Shown here: one piece after another, positions 44,886 to 54,819 of the stretch
Layout of the letters: every line of letters starts with the position of its first letter
Numbering within the stretch: the stretch's first letter is position 1
Origin: Halomonas alkalisoli
GTDB taxonomy: Bacteria > Pseudomonadota > Gammaproteobacteria > Pseudomonadales > Halomonadaceae
Assembly: GCF_021412585.1 (NCBI RefSeq)
Contig: NZ_JAKCMI010000012.1
Location: forward strand, 62,001-126,000
Length of the DNA stretch: 64,000 bases
Direction: 5' to 3'
The notes under the pieces: generated by a model
What the model was told of the DNA's origin: nothing
Database searches by the model: none
Seen by the model: the letters and a program-made list of their open reading frames with translations, nothing else
Position numbers and translations under genes: made by a program

Positions 44886-46309
44886 CAGGCGTCTCCTCCG
44901 GCGGTGTGGCAGGCCTGTCGGTGGGGGCCGCCCAGGTGGCGCGGATAGCCCAGGTCCTCGATGGCGAGCAGGTCGATATCGCTATCGCGATAGGCCCAGC
45001 CACGCTCCGCCAGCATCAGGCTGGCCGCTTCCATGGCCGCCTGGGGGTTGGCGGCATCGCCGTGCGCGGCCTTTGCCAGCGTCGCCAGCAGGCTGCCCTG
45101 GCGGCTTGCCACGATGGCAAGGCGCAGCGCCTTGAGTGCATTGGCCACGGCTTGCTGCTGCCCGGCGTCGGCACGCAGGGTGACCAGCTCCGCCATGTTG
45201 CCCTCTTCAGGAACGACCAACGCCAGGTCAGCGTCGATGGCGTCAAGGGCTTCGGCTTCGGCCGGGGATAGCAGTGCGATGTGCAGGCAGGGCGCGGGGC
45301 AGGGCGTGGCGCTGCCCGGAGCGGCCAGGCAGGCCTGGGCATTGGCGTCGGGATTGTCGCTTAGATCGATGCCGGCGCGCTCGGCCTTGCCCTTGAGCTG
45401 CGCGAACAGTGGATGCTCGCCGAGCAAGGCGAGTCGTGTCAGGGCCGGTGCATCGCTGGCGTCGGGCACCTTGTGCGGCGCGCGAGCGGCAAAGAAGGCG
45501 TGGATCAGCCCGGCGCGCTGGGGCGAATCCATGCAGGCGAGGAACAGTTCGCGCTCCCGGCGCAGGCCCTCGGCCAGGCTGCCTTCGCTGCTGGCGGCGA
45601 TCGCCTCGATGCAGCGGAACGGTGAATAAAGCTCGGGTACCTCTTGTTCGAGCCTGGCACGATAACGCTCGATGGCCACTGGATCGGCCGCGGGGGGTGG
45701 CAGCTCGCCGGTTACCCGCGGCGAGCGCTTGCCGGCCAGCACGTCTCGCGCCGCTGCCAGGCCGGCTTCGAGAGGGTCGTTGGTGTCCGCCAAGGCATCG
45801 ACGATACCGAGTTCTAGCGCCTCGTCCGCGGCTGCGAAACGTCCGCTGGTGATCAGGTCGAGCGCCGCCGCGATGCCGGCCAGGCGTGGCAGCCGCTGGG
45901 TGCCACCGGCGCCCGGCAGCAGCCCGAGCTTGACCTCGGGCAGACCCACCCGGGTGCCGGGCAGGGCGACCCGAAGCTGGCAGCCCAGAGCGACTTCGAG
46001 CCCGCCACCGAGGGCCGTGCCGTGCAGGACGGCGACGATGGGCTTGGCGCTGGCCTCCTGATGCCTGATCACGTCCGGCAGGATCGGCGCCTGGGGCGGC
46101 TTGCCGAACTCGCGAATATCGGCACCGGCGATGAAGGTCCTGCCGCGAGCGACCAGCACCAGGACGCGAGCTTCGGGGTCTTCGTTGCCCTGTGCAATGG
46201 CCTCCACCAGGCCTTGGCGTACGGCCTGGCCCAGGGCGTTGACCGGCGGGTTGTCGATGACGATCACGCCGATATCGTCATGGCGCTGGTATGTGACCGG
46301 AGTCGTCAT
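44885..46309 (-). CDS. Enoyl-CoA hydratase with degenerate C-terminal dehydrogenase remnant
   Basis: 474 residues. Residues 1-200 are a complete crotonase: oxyanion loop AGAD (61-64), GGGLEVAL with Glu105, and [14 protein letters not shown] with Glu125. After the linker (HAFFAAR), where bifunctional FadJ/PimF-type proteins begin their NAD domain with GxGxxG, this protein has [12 protein letters not shown]. The end ([23 protein letters not shown]) still matches the C-terminus of the dehydrogenase part. About 200 residues of that part are missing, so hydration only is expected; the separate dehydrogenase gene can replace the lost half. Confidence 0.85.
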   Translation of the reverse strand: MTTPVTYQRHDDIGVIVIDNPPVNALGQAVRQGLVEAIAQGNEDPEARVLVLVARGRTFIAGADIREFGKPPQAPILPDVIRHQEASAKPIVAVLHGTALGGGLEVALGCQLRVALPGTRVGLPEVKLGLLPGAGGTQRLPRLAGIAAALDLITSGRFAAADEALELGIVDALADTNDPLEAGLAAARDVLAGKRSPRVTGELPPPAADPVAIERYRARLEQEVPELYSPFRCIEAIAASSEGSLAEGLRRERELFLACMDSPQRAGLIHAFFAARAPHKVPDASDAPALTRLALLGEHPLFAQLKGKAERAGIDLSDNPDANAQACLAAPGSATPCPAPCLHIALLSPAEAEALDAIDADLALVVPEEGNMAELVTLRADAGQQQAVANALKALRLAIVASRQGSLLATLAKAAHGDAANPQAAMEAASLMLAERGWAYRDSDIDLLAIEDLGYPRHLGGPHRQACHTAGGDA

Positions 46310-46364
46310 GGGGTGGAGCTCCCAGTATCTGGAGTGGAGGAGAACGAGTCATGCAAACGGTAGC

Positions 46365-48389
46365 TCATGAGTCCGTGGGCGGCGTCAGCGTCGCCGCCTG
46401 TGGCCGGGCCCGGCGCTGGCTCCAGCGCGCCAGCAGTACGGCAGGGACCAGGGCGGCAAGGGCGTAGGCGAACAGCTCGACCTGGCTGAGCGGCACCATG
46501 CCGCCACCGGGCAAGGCGAACAGCAGACCGGCCACCAGCACCAGGCCGCGGACAAGCGTCTCGCAAACGGCACCGACACCGAGTCGCCCGACACCGATCA
46601 GATACCCCTGCATGGCGGAGGCAAACAGCACGATGCCCACCAGCGCCTGTACGAAGACCAGGCCGATCTGGAGCGGCTCGCCCTGCATGATCAGCGCCGG
46701 GTTGAGCACGAACAGGAAAGGAATGAAGTAGATCACGCTACCCAGTCGCATGGCCTGCAGGCCGGTGGCCATGGGGCGCGCGCCGGCCACGGTAGCGGCG
46801 GCAAAGGCGCCCAGGGCCACCGGTGGGGTGATGAAGCTGAGCATGCCCCAATAGAGGATGAACATGTGCACCGCCATGGGGTCGAGCCCGCCGCCCTGGA
46901 TCAACGCCGGGGCCAGTGCCACCGCGAGGAAGATGTAGGCGGCGGTGACGGTCATGCCGATGCCGAGCACGAAGCTGGTCAGCGCACCCATGAGCAGCAG
47001 CAGCGGCACGCTGCCACCGGCGATATGGATGAAGTCGTTGGCGATGGTGCCGGAGAGGCCGGTCATCGACAGGGCGCCGACCAGCATGCCGACGCCGGCC
47101 AGGATGGCGATCAGCTCGGCGAACAGCTTGGCCGCCGAGGAGAGCGACTCGCCCAGCTCGCGCAGCCCCCAGCGGTTGCGGCGCGAGAACTGGTTGAGCA
47201 CCAGCAGCAGGGCGGTGGCATAGAAGGGAGCCACGGCTTCGCGCTGCATCACCAACAGCATCCATACCAGCAGTGCGAAGACGAAGATGAAGTACCACCC
47301 CTCCTTCAGCGTCTGCAACAGTGAGGGCAATTCAGCGGCGGGAAGCCCCTTGATATCGTGGCGCGCGGCGTAGGCATCGATCTGGATGAACAGCCCCAGG
47401 AAATAGAGAATCGAGGGAATGACCGCGGCCAGGGCGACGGCCGCATAGGGCACGTCGAGGAACATCGCCATGACGAAGGCGGTGGCGCCCATCACCGGGG
47501 GCATCAGCACCCCGCCGGTGGAGGCGCAGGCTTCCACGCCGCCGGAAAAAGAGCGGCCCATGCCGATACGACGCATGGCGGGAATCGACAGCACGCCGGT
47601 GGTCAGCACGTTGCTGATCACGCTGCCGCTCATCGAGCCCATCAGGCCGCTGGAGAAGATCGAGACCTTGGCCGGCCCACCGCGGACGTGGCCGAGCAGG
47701 GCGAAGGCCAGGTTGATGAAGAACTTGCCACCACCGCTCTTCTGCAGCACCACGCCGAACACCAGGAAGCCGATGACCAGGCCGGCGAAGGCCTGCAGCG
47801 GCACGCCCATGATGCTCTCGGTGCTCATGGTGTGGTACATGGCGGTCTCCTCCAGGGTGGAGGGGAACGCCTGGATCGGCCCGGGCACGATATCCGCGAC
47901 CAAAGGGTAGAGAGAGAACAGCGACACGATGACGGCGATGGGCCAGCCGCCGGCGCGCCGGGCTGCCTCCACGATCAGAAGCCACCAGGCATAGCTGGCC
48001 AGGATGGCGATATCGGGGGCGGCAAAGGCCCAGCCGCGCTCGAGAATCGACTCGGCGTTGTAGACGAAGTAGCCGCCGACAATCAGCGTCGCCAGGCACA
48101 GCGCGTAGTCGTACCAGGGCACCGGGCGGTGTTGCAGGGACGACTTGATCGGCCACAGCAGATAGACCAGCGGCAGCAGCAGGGCCACCACGGCATAGTA
48201 GAACTGGGTCTCCAACCCGGTGATGAAGCGCAGCCAACCCGTGTTGAAGAGGTAATCCAGGGTCATCAACATCAGCAGGACTGTCACTGCGCCGGGAATC
48301 CAGCGCAATGCAGGGGGAAGCGGACGAACGTGGGTGACCTTTTCCTTGAGCTCGCGCGTCGAATCGGCAGGGGGAGTGGGGTTGGTCAT
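46365..48389 (-). CDS. TAXI-type TRAP transporter fused permease (4TM/12TM)
   Basis: 674 residues from the ATG at 48389. About 16 hydrophobic segments join the DctQ-like and DctM-like parts in one chain, the usual form in TAXI systems. Motifs include GSMSGSVISNVLTTGVLSIP and ASTGGVLMPPVMGATAFVMA. A TTG 33 bases upstream is possible but less likely. It follows the TAXI receptor by 66 bases, and the hydratase gene starts 55 bases after it. Imports the compound degraded by the cluster (inferred). Confidence 0.92.
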   Translation of the reverse strand: MTNPTPPADSTRELKEKVTHVRPLPPALRWIPGAVTVLLMLMTLDYLFNTGWLRFITGLETQFYYAVVALLLPLVYLLWPIKSSLQHRPVPWYDYALCLATLIVGGYFVYNAESILERGWAFAAPDIAILASYAWWLLIVEAARRAGGWPIAVIVSLFSLYPLVADIVPGPIQAFPSTLEETAMYHTMSTESIMGVPLQAFAGLVIGFLVFGVVLQKSGGGKFFINLAFALLGHVRGGPAKVSIFSSGLMGSMSGSVISNVLTTGVLSIPAMRRIGMGRSFSGGVEACASTGGVLMPPVMGATAFVMAMFLDVPYAAVALAAVIPSILYFLGLFIQIDAYAARHDIKGLPAAELPSLLQTLKEGWYFIFVFALLVWMLLVMQREAVAPFYATALLLVLNQFSRRNRWGLRELGESLSSAAKLFAELIAILAGVGMLVGALSMTGLSGTIANDFIHIAGGSVPLLLLMGALTSFVLGIGMTVTAAYIFLAVALAPALIQGGGLDPMAVHMFILYWGMLSFITPPVALGAFAAATVAGARPMATGLQAMRLGSVIYFIPFLFVLNPALIMQGEPLQIGLVFVQALVGIVLFASAMQGYLIGVGRLGVGAVCETLVRGLVLVAGLLFALPGGGMVPLSQVELFAYALAALVPAVLLARWSQRRARPQAATLTPPTDS

Positions 48390-48455
48390 GGTGGCGTCCG
48401 TGAATCGGGGAAGGGGCGGCAAGGCCGCCCCAGGTTCAGGCTGAGAGGGCGCGGC

Positions 48456-49616
48456 TTATTCGAACACCGGTTCGAGACCGGCGTCGCTGAGTGCCTCGGC
48501 GCGCGCCTGCATCCAGGCATCACGGAACTCATCCTCGTCTTCAGGTGCGTCGGCAATGAAGTCGCTCCAGGTGGCGACGAGCAGCTCCTGGCGCTCCACC
48601 AGCCCCTTCTGGTGCGCCTGCATCTCGTCGGTCCAGACGCCAATCTCCTCGTAGTACTCGACGACCGCATCGTGGAACGGTATGACCCACTGCAGATCCT
48701 GGTACTCGAAGGCGTAGCCCACGGCGCCGGGTGCGGCATCCTTGTAGTCGTCGTAGTTTTCCTGCAACGCCTTGATCAGGCCATAGGCCACCTTGTCGTC
48801 GAGGTCCTGATTGCCGACCACGATCGGATAGGGATAGCTGGCGCTGGGCACGGGGTTGTCGGCGCTGATGTCACCCGCGCCGGCTGTCACCTCATGGGGG
48901 CGGAAGTACGGCGCCACGGCCATCATGCGCTCCCAGCCCTCGGCATTGTCGGGGTCCAATACCGGCCAGCTGATGCCTCGAGGACTGCTTGCAAGCTGCT
49001 GCGCTGGCGGAGTCACGGTGGTGGTGAAGGAGGCATCGGCGTTGCCGGCAATGATGCCGTCGAAGGAGCGGGCATAGCCGGGAAAGTCGATGCGCTCCAC
49101 GTCGTCCCAGGTCAATCCACCGAAGGCAAGGTAGGCTTCGGTGCCCTTGTTCAGGGCATCGTCCCCGCGAATATAGGCGATACGCTTGCCGGCCAGGTCA
49201 GCCGGCGTCACGACGTCGAGATCCCCGGCGACCGCCAGTGACAGGCCGAACGAAGCCGTAGAAGTGGTAATCACTCGGATGGGCTGGGGGCCCCAGTCGC
49301 GGTGAGCGAACATCATGACCCCTTCGGCACCGTAATAGCTGGCGATCCCGCAGGCGCAGAGGTCGACGCGGCCCTGCTTGAGCGGCGTCATCCGCGAGAC
49401 ATCGTTGTCGCCAGGCAGGATACGCACCGAGGTGCCGTAGGTATTCTGCAGCATGTTGCCGATGGCCACGGCCTGGGCGTAGCCGCTTGAATTCGTGCCG
49501 TAGGCGGTCCAGGCCATGGTGCGCGGGAGCTCGACCTCGCTTGCCTGGGCCACGCCGGCGGAGAGCAGCGAGAGCGGCAGGGCGGCGAGAATGAGTGAGC
49601 GGGAGAACTGGCGCAT
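48456..49616 (-). CDS. TAXI-family TRAP solute receptor
   Basis: Periplasmic binding protein for the fused permease. The ATG at 49616 (AGGAGT upstream) gives 386 residues with a signal peptide (MRQFSRSLILAALPLSLLSA, cut after AQA). TAXI features are the GTNSSGYAQAVAIGNML segment and the AGKRIAYIRGDD loop. First gene of an operon that continues through permease, hydratase and the PimC/PimD pair. Two IclR-type palindromes lie upstream. Confidence 0.92.
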   Translation of the reverse strand: MRQFSRSLILAALPLSLLSAGVAQASEVELPRTMAWTAYGTNSSGYAQAVAIGNMLQNTYGTSVRILPGDNDVSRMTPLKQGRVDLCACGIASYYGAEGVMMFAHRDWGPQPIRVITTSTASFGLSLAVAGDLDVVTPADLAGKRIAYIRGDDALNKGTEAYLAFGGLTWDDVERIDFPGYARSFDGIIAGNADASFTTTVTPPAQQLASSPRGISWPVLDPDNAEGWERMMAVAPYFRPHEVTAGAGDISADNPVPSASYPYPIVVGNQDLDDKVAYGLIKALQENYDDYKDAAPGAVGYAFEYQDLQWVIPFHDAVVEYYEEIGVWTDEMQAHQKGLVERQELLVATWSDFIADAPEDEDEFRDAWMQARAEALSDAGLEPVFE

Positions 49617-49645
49617 GGAACGACTCCTGTACAAAGCGATTGTTG

Positions 49646-49660
49646 TTTTGCTGTGCGGTA
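49646..49660. promoter_or_regulatory. IclR-type operator, site 3 (TAXI operon, proximal)
   Basis: TTTTGC-TGT-GCGGTA, 29 bases upstream of the TAXI receptor ATG. The surrounding 24 bases match the region of site 1 at 19 positions, and the distance to the start codon is identical. Confidence 0.55.
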
Positions 49661-49742
49661 TTTGATTCCGAAACTGCACTCGATACTAGGAAGGCGACGA
49701 GTCGGTGTCAACGCATGCTTGTCCCTGTCGCGAGGCTTGCTC

Positions 49743-49757
49743 GTCCGCTTGGCGGAA
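49743..49757. promoter_or_regulatory. IclR-type operator, site 4 (TAXI operon, distal)
   Basis: GTCCGC-TTG-GCGGAA, with a perfect TCCGC-N3-GCGGA core, 126 bases upstream of the TAXI receptor. It lies in the 264-base gap before the SulP gene, which otherwise holds no recognisable gene. Confidence 0.5.
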
Positions 49758-49880
49758 CACAGGTGTCAACTGATTGATAAGTCGCTGGAAGAGGGGGAGA
49801 GGCGGAAGCTGCGGCGAATGCCAAAAAGCGAAACATGCGACCAAGGTATAGGCTTTTCTGGCGCAAGGAGAGGTGGTGCG

Positions 49881-51602
49881 TCAGTCCATGGCGTCGGAGG
49901 GGCGTGACAATTCGCGCCAGGCGGCATAGGTGCTCAGGAACACCCGGCCGGTCATGTCGTCGAGGAAGTCGCTGCGCTTGAGCTGGTCCATGACCGGGCC
50001 TTTAACCTCGGCCAGATGCAGCGTGACCCTGGAGTCGGAGAGACGCGCGTTGATGGCGTCGAGGCTCTCCAGGGCGGAGGCGTCGATCAGGTTGACCGCC
50101 GAACAGATCAATACCACGTGCTCGAGTTCGGGGCGGGTGGCGACCAGGTCGTAGACGGTATCCTCCAGGTAGCGGGCATTGGCGAAATAGAGGCTTTCAT
50201 CGATGCGCAGCAGGGCCAGGTGGCTGACGGTCTCGGTGTCGTGGCGTTCGACGTTGCGGAAGTGCTCGGTGTCCGGTATGCGGCCCACCAATGCACTGTG
50301 GGGGCGGCTGGTGCGATAGAGGAACAGGCCGATGGAAAGCGCGACACCGCTGATGATGCCGGCTTCCACCCCCTCTACCAGGGTCAGCAGGATGGTCAGC
50401 GCCATGGCCGAGAAATCGCTGCGGGAGTAGCGCCAGGTTTGGCGGATCATGGGAATGTCCACCAGGGTCAGAATCGCCACGGTGATGGTGGCGGCCAGGG
50501 TGGCAATGGGCAGGTGGTAGAGGGCCGGGGTGAAGTAGAGCGTGATCGCGCCGATGCCGATGGCGGCGAAAAAGCCGGCGAGTGGCGTGCGGGCGCCCGC
50601 ATCATAGTTGATCACCGTGCGTGACAGGCCTCCTGTGACGGGCATGCCGGCGGAAAAGGCCGCTGCCAGGTTGGCTCCGCCGAGCCCGATCAACTCCTGG
50701 TTGGGAGAGATGCGTTCACGCCGCCTGGCGGCGAGCATCTGCCCCATGGAGACGGACTCGACGAAACCCACCACGCTGATCAGGAAGGCCGGGATCATCA
50801 AGGCCCGCCACAGCGAGGTGTCGAAGCCGGGGAGCGTCAGGGGAGGCAGCCCACGGGGTATGTCGCCGATGACGGCCACGCCCTGTGCGGCAAGGTCGAA
50901 ATACCAGGTGATCCAGGTGGTGACCACCACGGCCAGGACGGGGCCGGCCCGGGTGAGCAGGTCGGCCAGGTTGCCGGGCAGGCCGAGCCCCCGCAACGCC
51001 CGCTTGCCGCGCAGCCGCAGCAGGACCAGAAACAGCAGGCAGCCGCCCCCCAGGGCCAGGGTGGGCAGGTGGACTTCCGGTAACCCGGTGACCAGCTCCG
51101 AGACGCGCGGCAACAGCGCGGTGGAACTGGCGTCGATACCCAGCAGGTGGCCGGCCTGGCTGGCCGCGATCAGGATGCCGGAAGCGGACAGGAAACCGGC
51201 GATTACCGGGTGGCTCAGGAAGTTGGCCAGAAAGCCCATGCGCAGCATCCCCATGACCACCAGCATCAACCCGGAGAGCAGGGACAGCACCAGGGCCGCC
51301 TGGAGATAGGCCGCGCTGCCGGGTGCGGCGACCCCGCTCAGGGCCGCCCCTGTCATCAGCGCAATGATGGCAACAGGGCCCACGGCAAGCGTTCGACTGG
51401 TGCCAAGCAGGGTATAGGCCAGCAGCGGAAGCAGGCTGGCGTAAAGGCCCACCACCGGCGGCAGGCCGGCAAGAATGGCATAGGCCAGTGACTGCGGTAT
51501 CACCATCATGGTGACGATCGCTCCGGCCAGCAGATCGGCGCCGCACAGCCGGCGGTTGTAGTGAGGAAGCCACGTCAGTATCGGCAGGTAGCGCTTGAGC
51601 AT
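49881..51602 (-). CDS. SulP-family anion transporter with STAS domain
   Basis: 573 residues from the ATG at 51602. A membrane domain of about 14 segments starts with DLLAGAIVTMMVIPQSLAYAILAGLPPVVGLY, the SulP signature, and a C-terminal STAS domain follows (about 440-560, VNLIDASALESLDAIN). Substrate could be sulfate, bicarbonate or another anion. Divergent from metY, a sulfur-assimilation gene, which mildly favours sulfate. An upstream extension of 52 residues is not supported. Confidence 0.9.
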   Translation of the reverse strand: MLKRYLPILTWLPHYNRRLCGADLLAGAIVTMMVIPQSLAYAILAGLPPVVGLYASLLPLLAYTLLGTSRTLAVGPVAIIALMTGAALSGVAAPGSAAYLQAALVLSLLSGLMLVVMGMLRMGFLANFLSHPVIAGFLSASGILIAASQAGHLLGIDASSTALLPRVSELVTGLPEVHLPTLALGGGCLLFLVLLRLRGKRALRGLGLPGNLADLLTRAGPVLAVVVTTWITWYFDLAAQGVAVIGDIPRGLPPLTLPGFDTSLWRALMIPAFLISVVGFVESVSMGQMLAARRRERISPNQELIGLGGANLAAAFSAGMPVTGGLSRTVINYDAGARTPLAGFFAAIGIGAITLYFTPALYHLPIATLAATITVAILTLVDIPMIRQTWRYSRSDFSAMALTILLTLVEGVEAGIISGVALSIGLFLYRTSRPHSALVGRIPDTEHFRNVERHDTETVSHLALLRIDESLYFANARYLEDTVYDLVATRPELEHVVLICSAVNLIDASALESLDAINARLSDSRVTLHLAEVKGPVMDQLKRSDFLDDMTGRVFLSTYAAWRELSRPSDAMD

Positions 51603-51741
51603 CCGTTCTCTTCGAGGTTGAGTGTCTGGGCCGGCAGGAGGCGTAGAGCACCAGACTAAACGATATTGGTGCAAGGGTTGAGACTTGGTTAGCATCAGGT
51701 GAAATAAAACCGAACGTTTCTTCGAACCGACAGGACACGCC

Positions 51742-53016
51742 ATGAAGCCCGAGACCATCGCCCTGCACCACGGCTACTCACCCGACGACCAGCATGCCGT
51801 GGCCGTTCCTATCCACCAGACCACCTCGTTTTCCTTCGACAACGCCCAGCATGCGGCCGACCTGTTCGATCTCAAGGTCGAGGGAAACATCTATTCTCGC
51901 ATCATGAATCCAACCTGTGCGGTGCTTGAGCAGCGCGTCGCTGCACTGGAAGGCGGTATCGCCGGCCTGGCGGTCGCCTCCGGCATGGCCGCGATCACCT
52001 ATGCCATCCAGACCATCGCCGAGGCCGGTGACAATATCGTCTCCATCAGCGAACTGTATGGCGGCACCTACAACCTGTTTGCGCATACCTTGCCGCGCCA
52101 GGGCATCGAGGTGCGCTTCGCCGACAAGGATGACATCGAGGGCATCGCGTCGCTGATCGATGCGCGGACCAAGGCCGTCTTCTGCGAAAGCGTTGGCAAC
52201 CCGTCCGGCAGCGTTGTCGACATGGCGCGCCTGACCGAGGCCGCCCATCGCCATGGCGTTCCGGTGATCGTGGACAACACCGTGCCCACCCCCTTCCTGT
52301 GGCGGCCGATAGAGCAGGGGGCGGACATCGTCATCCACTCCGCGACCAAGTATATCGGCGGCCATGGCACCACGGTTGGCGGCGTCATCGTCGATTCCGG
52401 CAGGTTCCCCTGGGCCGATCATCCGCAGCGCTTCCCGCTGCTCAACGAGCCCGACGTCTCCTATCATGGGGTGAGCTATACCCGCGACGTCGGCGAAGCC
52501 GCCTTCATCGCCCGTGCACGGGTGGTGCCGCTGCGGAACATGGGGGCGGCACTGTCGGCCCAGGCGGCGTGGAATCTCCTGCAGGGTCTGGAAACGCTGT
52601 CGCTGCGGATCGAGCGTATCTGCGCCAATGCGCGGAAGGTGGCCGAGTACCTGGAGGGACATCCGGCGGTGAACTGGGTCCAGTACGCCGGTCTTCCCGC
52701 TCACAAGGATCATGAGCTCGCCCAGCGCTACATGGACGGCCATGCCTCGGGCATTCTCAGCTTCGGCATCCAGGGCGGCCGCGAGGCGGGGGCGCGCTTC
52801 TACGACGCGCTGGGCATGATCCTGCGCCTGGTCAACATCGGCGACGCCAAGACCTGCTCGTCGATTCCCGCATCGACTACTCACCGCCAGCTGAATGACG
52901 AGGAAATGATCGCCGCCGGCGTGACACCCGACATGGTGCGCCTCTCCATCGGCATCGAGCATATCGATGATATTATCGCCGATCTGGAGCAGGCGCTCGC
53001 CGCCAGTCAGGCCTGA
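51742..53016 (+). CDS. metY: O-acetylhomoserine aminocarboxypropyltransferase (sulfhydrylase)
   Basis: PLP enzyme that makes homocysteine from O-acetylhomoserine and sulfide. The 424 residues align along their length with Pseudomonas MetY, with PLP Lys203 in HSATKYIGGHGT and the conserved end MVRLSIGIEHIDDIIADLEQAL. One oddity: the usual HPAST motif reads CSSIPAST, with Ile375 in place of His. Divergent from sulP with a 139-base gap. Single-gene unit. Confidence 0.93.
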   Translation: MKPETIALHHGYSPDDQHAVAVPIHQTTSFSFDNAQHAADLFDLKVEGNIYSRIMNPTCAVLEQRVAALEGGIAGLAVASGMAAITYAIQTIAEAGDNIVSISELYGGTYNLFAHTLPRQGIEVRFADKDDIEGIASLIDARTKAVFCESVGNPSGSVVDMARLTEAAHRHGVPVIVDNTVPTPFLWRPIEQGADIVIHSATKYIGGHGTTVGGVIVDSGRFPWADHPQRFPLLNEPDVSYHGVSYTRDVGEAAFIARARVVPLRNMGAALSAQAAWNLLQGLETLSLRIERICANARKVAEYLEGHPAVNWVQYAGLPAHKDHELAQRYMDGHASGILSFGIQGGREAGARFYDALGMILRLVNIGDAKTCSSIPASTTHRQLNDEEMIAAGVTPDMVRLSIGIEHIDDIIADLEQALAASQA

Positions 53017-53206
53017 CGGCGTGGGCGCCCCTGCATGGGGCGGCCCACCCCACAGTCGGTATATCCTGAGGCATAACTTCATTATATCGGCTGATGTGTC
53101 ATCGACTTGAGTTGTGCTTTGGTCTCTCAGGCCAAAGTGGTGATGCGAATGCCACTCGCAAGACGCTAATCTCTGATTATTCCCAATAACAAAGAGAAAA
53201 GGCGTC

Positions 53207-54799
53207 ATGCGGATACTGATGTTTCTGTTAGCCGCGGTCTCTCTTGCCGCGGGCGTTTTCGTATTGAACGATCTCGGCTCAGGATGGCAGCTCTACCTGG
53301 GCCTGGGTCTCGGCGTCCTGGCCGGCAGCCTCTTGTCGCTGATCGGGCTGGCCAATGTCTATGGAGCCAATGCCGCAGCCCTGGAGACGCAGGGCATCAA
53401 GGCCTGGCTGCCGGCCACACGGGATTACCTCTCATTGCGGCGCATGGCCCATGGCCTGATACGCCAGGCCAGCAACACCGCGATCGCCTCCGCCGAAGTG
53501 TCGCATCATGCCGACCGCATGGATCAGCGCCTCGAGCGCCAGGGGCACACGGTGCGCGAGGCCTCCGCCAGCATGGCCTCGATCACTTCTGCCATCGAAC
53601 AGGTGGCAGCCAGTGCGGCCAACGTGGCGAATCTTGCCAGCCGCTCCCGGGATGCCAGCCATGTCAGTCGTGAAGCGCTTGGCCAGGTCATCGAGGAGAT
53701 GCAGGCGCTGGCCGAGCGTTCGGAAGAGGCGCTGGAACTGCTCAACATGCTGAGCCAGAAGGCCGACAGCGTGCGCCACGTCACCTCGCTGATCGAGGAG
53801 ATCGCCGAACAGACCAATCTGCTGTCACTGAATGCCTCGATCGAGGCGGCCCGTGCCGGCGAGCACGGTCGTGGCTTTGCCGTGGTGGCCGGTGAGGTGC
53901 GCCAGCTGGCGGGGCGTACGGCGGATGCCACCCGCAACGTCGAAGCCCTGGTCGGTGATATCGGGGACAGCAGCCATCGCGTGGTCGATACCATCGGTCA
54001 TCTGATGCAGCGCGTCGGTGATCGTGCCAAGGAGATGAGCAAGGTCGGTGAACAGCTCACCGAGATGACCGGCAACTTCGATCAGGTCGAAAGCGAGATC
54101 CGCTCCATTGCCGAGGCCATGGACGATACCAACCGGCACTCCCAGCGAGTGGCAGGAACGCTGACGACCCTGGAGGGTGAGACCGAGCAGGGCACCCACG
54201 ATATGCATGGCCTTGCAAGCCAGGCCCGCTCGCTCATGGAGGGGGCGGAAGCCGTCGATGGGGCGCTGGCGCAACAGCGGCTGGAAGGGCGTCACCAGCA
54301 GGTATTCGAGGCGGCACGACAGGCCGCGGCCAAGCTCGGCTCACTGCTCGATTCGGCCATCAAGCGCGGTGAGCTCGACGAGCAGACCCTTTTCCAAGCC
54401 ACCTACACCCCGATACCCGATACCAATCCCCCGCAGTACATGACCGGTTTCGTCAGCTATACGGACGAACACTTTCCGGCCATCCAGGAGCCGCTGTTGG
54501 AGCGTCTGGGGGTGGCCTACGCCATCGGCATCGACCGCCGCGGCTACATACCGACGCATAACCAGAACGTCAGCCAGCCGCCCCGGGGCGACTATGACCA
54601 CGATCTCAAGTTCTGCCGCAACCGACGGATCTACGAAGACCCCACCGGTCAGCGCTGCGGTTCCCATGAAAAAACGCTGCTGTTGCAGACCTACAAGCGT
54701 GACACCGGCGAGATCATGCACGACCTCTCGGTGCCGATCTACGTGGGTGGCAAGCACTGGGGTGGTTTCCGTGTCGGCTACAAGCCCGAAGCGGCCTGA
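53207..54799 (+). CDS. Methyl-accepting chemotaxis protein with C-terminal sensor domain
   Basis: 530 residues. Two N-terminal membrane segments (about 2-20 and 27-52) are joined by only a few residues, so there is no periplasmic sensor. A cytoplasmic signalling hairpin follows, with the CheA/CheW-binding tip [12 protein letters not shown] from 198. After it comes a C-terminal domain (about 350-530) with Cys470 and Cys484 and the segment [19 protein letters not shown], a cytoplasmic sensor fold seen in some proteobacterial receptors. It probably senses an internal signal such as redox or metabolic state. No CheB/CheR pentapeptide at the end. Confidence 0.9.
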   Translation: MRILMFLLAAVSLAAGVFVLNDLGSGWQLYLGLGLGVLAGSLLSLIGLANVYGANAAALETQGIKAWLPATRDYLSLRRMAHGLIRQASNTAIASAEVSHHADRMDQRLERQGHTVREASASMASITSAIEQVAASAANVANLASRSRDASHVSREALGQVIEEMQALAERSEEALELLNMLSQKADSVRHVTSLIEEIAEQTNLLSLNASIEAARAGEHGRGFAVVAGEVRQLAGRTADATRNVEALVGDIGDSSHRVVDTIGHLMQRVGDRAKEMSKVGEQLTEMTGNFDQVESEIRSIAEAMDDTNRHSQRVAGTLTTLEGETEQGTHDMHGLASQARSLMEGAEAVDGALAQQRLEGRHQQVFEAARQAAAKLGSLLDSAIKRGELDEQTLFQATYTPIPDTNPPQYMTGFVSYTDEHFPAIQEPLLERLGVAYAIGIDRRGYIPTHNQNVSQPPRGDYDHDLKFCRNRRIYEDPTGQRCGSHEKTLLLQTYKRDTGEIMHDLSVPIYVGGKHWGGFRVGYKPEAA

Positions 54800-54819
54800 T
54801 CGTTGCTGGCGCTAGCCGG

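Noticed and set aside
39534..46309. Phenylacetate or aromatic-ring degradation cluster
   Set aside because: The thiolase and hydroxyacyl-CoA dehydrogenase resemble PaaJ and PaaH, but no ring epoxidase, ring-opening enzyme or oxygenase is present; a dicarboxylate-type beta-oxidation fits better.
47358..49241. 627-codon open frame antisense to the TAXI transporter genes
   Set aside because: It crosses the boundary of two real genes on the other strand and has a low-complexity His/Gly/Gln-rich composition typical of antisense shadows.
49820..49835. Fifth IclR-type site (AAAAAGCGAAAC) near the SulP 3' end
   Set aside because: Only one half-site fits; the other arm (TGCCAA) does not match.
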